A DNA stretch of 7,346 nucleotides from an uncultured Clostridia bacterium (GTDB taxonomy: Bacteria > Bacillota > Clostridia > Oscillospirales > Ruminococcaceae), in NCBI GenBank assembly GCA_945835425.1, contig CAMAJC010000087.1, positions 1 to 7,346 on the forward strand, read 5' to 3'. The notes under the pieces are model-generated. The model did not search any database. It saw only the letters and a program-made list of their open reading frames with translations, and was not told the origin of the DNA. The translations under genes and the position numbers were made by a program. Every line of letters starts with the position of its first letter. The stretch's first letter is position 1. Below are positions 6,067 to 7,346 of this stretch, piece by piece.

Positions 6067-7242
6067 ATGAATTTTTATGAAAGAGCGCTGGAACTCCAGG
6101 ATGAGACCGTCGCCAACCGGCGGCATATGCACCAAAACGCCGAGGTCGGGCTGCATATGCCCAAAACCCAAGCCTTTGTGATGGAAAAGCTGGCTGAATA
6201 CGGGCTCACGCCGCAGAAATGCGGCCACGGCGTCACGGCAACCCTCGGACAGGGCGGAAAGGTGCTGCTGCTGCGGGCGGATATGGACGCGCTGCCGATG
6301 CCGGAGGAAAGCGGAGAACCTTTCGCCTGCCCGACCGGCACCGAAAACCACGCCTGCGGCCACGATTTCCACGCCGCCATGCTGCTGACGGCGGCGAAAA
6401 TGCTGAAGGAGCAGGAAGGGCTGCTGGAAGGGACGGTCAAGTTCATGTTCCAGCCGGCCGAGGAGACCTTTGAGGGCAGCAAGGACATGATCGCCGCAGG
6501 AATCCTCGAAAACCCGAAGGTGGACGCGGCCCTCGCTTACCATGTCGCCGCGGGACAGCTGCCGATGGGGCTGTTCATGTACAACGACCAGGGCACGATG
6601 ATGTTCTCGGTGGACGGGTTCAAAATCACCATCCACGGCAAAGGCTCCCACGGTGCCTACCCCCAGAGCGCCATCGACCCCATCAACATCGGCGTTCATA
6701 TCCATCTGGCGTTGCAGGAGCTGATCGCCCGGGAAAGCGACCCGAACCACGCCTGTGTCCTGACCGTCGGCCAGTTCCAGGCAGGCGCCGCAGCCAACAT
6801 CATCCCCGACACGGCGGTGCTCCAGGGCACCATCCGCACCAACAGCCCGGAAGCACGGGCGCTGCTGGTCCGGCGGATGAAAGAGGTATCGGAGAAGACC
6901 GCGGCGGTCTACGGCGGCAGCGTCGATATCGAGATGATCTCGGAGGTACCGCCGCTGATCTGCAACCCCGAACTGACCAGAGAGATGGCCGGGTATATGC
7001 AGGAGCTGCCGATCCCCGACCTGCGCGCTTATCCGGGCGCGTCCTCCAGTGCTTCGGAGGACTTCGCAGTGGTGGCGGAAAAGGTTCCGTCCACCTTTAT
7101 GTACCTGTCCGCCGGGTATCTCGACGAAAGAGGAACCTATGGCGCCCATAACCCGAAGGTGCAGTTCAACGAGGGCGTCTGCCCGATGGGTGCGGCCTGC
7201 CTGGCGCACTGTGCCGTCCAGTGGCTGAAGCATCATAAATAA
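6067..7242 (+). CDS. M20-family (M20D-like) amidohydrolase
   Basis: This is a metal-dependent amidohydrolase of the group containing hippurate hydrolase, N-acyl-amino-acid amidohydrolases and N-acetyldiaminopimelate deacetylase. From the chosen start it is 391 aa. Likely metal ligands and catalytic residues are visible: LRADMDALP (residues 69-77), ACGHDFHAAM (96-105, Cys97 and His99), QPAEE (129-133), LAYHV (His159) and GAHNP near the C-terminus (His361). The lid/dimerisation domain carries GKGSHGAYPQSAIDPI (192-207), and SASEDF (328-333) is also typical. No signal peptide is seen, so it is cytoplasmic. ATGs at 6052, 6064 and 6067 share the frame; GAGGG (6056-6060) is best spaced from 6067, and MNFYERALELQ fits the family start. 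The substrate is unknown. It lies beside an ornithine pathway but does not look like ArgE, which ArgJ would make redundant, and it has its own promoter behind a terminator. Confidence 0.88.
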   Translation: MNFYERALELQDETVANRRHMHQNAEVGLHMPKTQAFVMEKLAEYGLTPQKCGHGVTATLGQGGKVLLLRADMDALPMPEESGEPFACPTGTENHACGHDFHAAMLLTAAKMLKEQEGLLEGTVKFMFQPAEETFEGSKDMIAAGILENPKVDAALAYHVAAGQLPMGLFMYNDQGTMMFSVDGFKITIHGKGSHGAYPQSAIDPINIGVHIHLALQELIARESDPNHACVLTVGQFQAGAAANIIPDTAVLQGTIRTNSPEARALLVRRMKEVSEKTAAVYGGSVDIEMISEVPPLICNPELTREMAGYMQELPIPDLRAYPGASSSASEDFAVVAEKVPSTFMYLSAGYLDERGTYGAHNPKVQFNEGVCPMGAACLAHCAVQWLKHHK

Positions 7243-7254
7243 ATAATTCATGCG

Positions 7255-7280
7255 GCTGCTCCTCAATTTTTAGGAGCAGC
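7255..7280 (+). terminator. Possible terminator hairpin after the M20 gene
   Basis: GCTGCTCCT (7255-7263) pairs exactly with AGGAGCAGC (7272-7280) around an eight-base loop, starting 12 bp after the stop codon. Position and stem suit a terminator, but the T-run lies in the loop and only TCAAACTG follows the stem, so efficiency is doubtful. Confidence 0.5.
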
Positions 7281-7318
7281 TCAAACTGTTGAAAAAGTTA
7301 TCTATTGATGATTTGTAG

Positions 7319-7346
7319 TTGTAGCGGCGACCTGCGGTCGCCACCG
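7319..7346. repeat. 28-bp GC-rich hairpin repeat, copy 2
   Basis: GGCGACC (7326-7332) and GGTCGCC (7336-7342) form a perfect 7-bp stem around TGC, with flanks TTGTAGC and ACCG matching copy 1 at 1109-1136. The window ends at its last shared base, so it may extend further. Four of the five differences from copy 1 are paired substitutions that preserve the stem. Confidence 0.75.

Noticed and set aside
5983..7266. Long open frame on the minus strand opposite the M20 gene (427 codons), with others opposite argJ, argB, argD and argF
   Set aside because: These mirror GC-rich genes whose codon bias keeps the opposite frame open. Their translations show no recognisable domains, and the + strand genes are unambiguous.

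Overview
The window carries a compact arginine-biosynthesis cluster, all on the + strand: argC (type 2), argJ, argB, argD and argF, followed by an M20-family amidohydrolase with its own promoter. The GC-rich genes, Firmicute-like Shine-Dalgarno sequences, sigma-A promoters with extended -10 elements and the argCJBD-F order suggest a GC-rich Clostridia member, probably a gut Oscillospiraceae/Ruminococcaceae-type bacterium. The taxon is an inference from style and family resemblance, not a database match.

Layout. argC fills 1-948 and starts exactly at the window edge. A 221-bp spacer (949-1169) follows, holding a 7-bp tandem repeat, a long imperfect hairpin, an AT-rich palindrome and a GC-rich hairpin repeat. 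argJ (1170-2411) and argB (2430-3290) lie 18 bp apart. A 303-bp gene-free spacer (3291-3593) is packed with short hairpins and leads to argD (3594-4769). The -35 box of a good promoter lies inside the 3' end of argD. It drives argF (4949-5869) through a leader of about 155 nt that contains a perfect 16-bp hairpin. A strong intrinsic terminator (about 5880-5919) closes the arginine block. A second extended -10 promoter then serves the M20 gene (6067-7242). The window ends in a hairpin repeat of the same family as the one before argJ.

Pathway. ArgB phosphorylates N-acetylglutamate, ArgC reduces the acyl phosphate to the semialdehyde, and ArgD transaminates it to N-acetylornithine. ArgJ moves the acetyl group back to glutamate and releases ornithine, which ArgF carbamoylates to citrulline. 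Carbamoyl-phosphate synthetase and argG/argH are not in the window. The M20 enzyme is transcriptionally separate, and its substrate cannot be read from sequence.

The genes are ordinary, and I see no undescribed multi-gene system. What deserves a second look is between the genes: families of small, mostly triloop hairpins, one pair of copies differing by compensated base-pair changes, a GTGAAG ladder at 20-21-bp spacing that begins on the argB stop codon, and a large hairpin in the argF leader.
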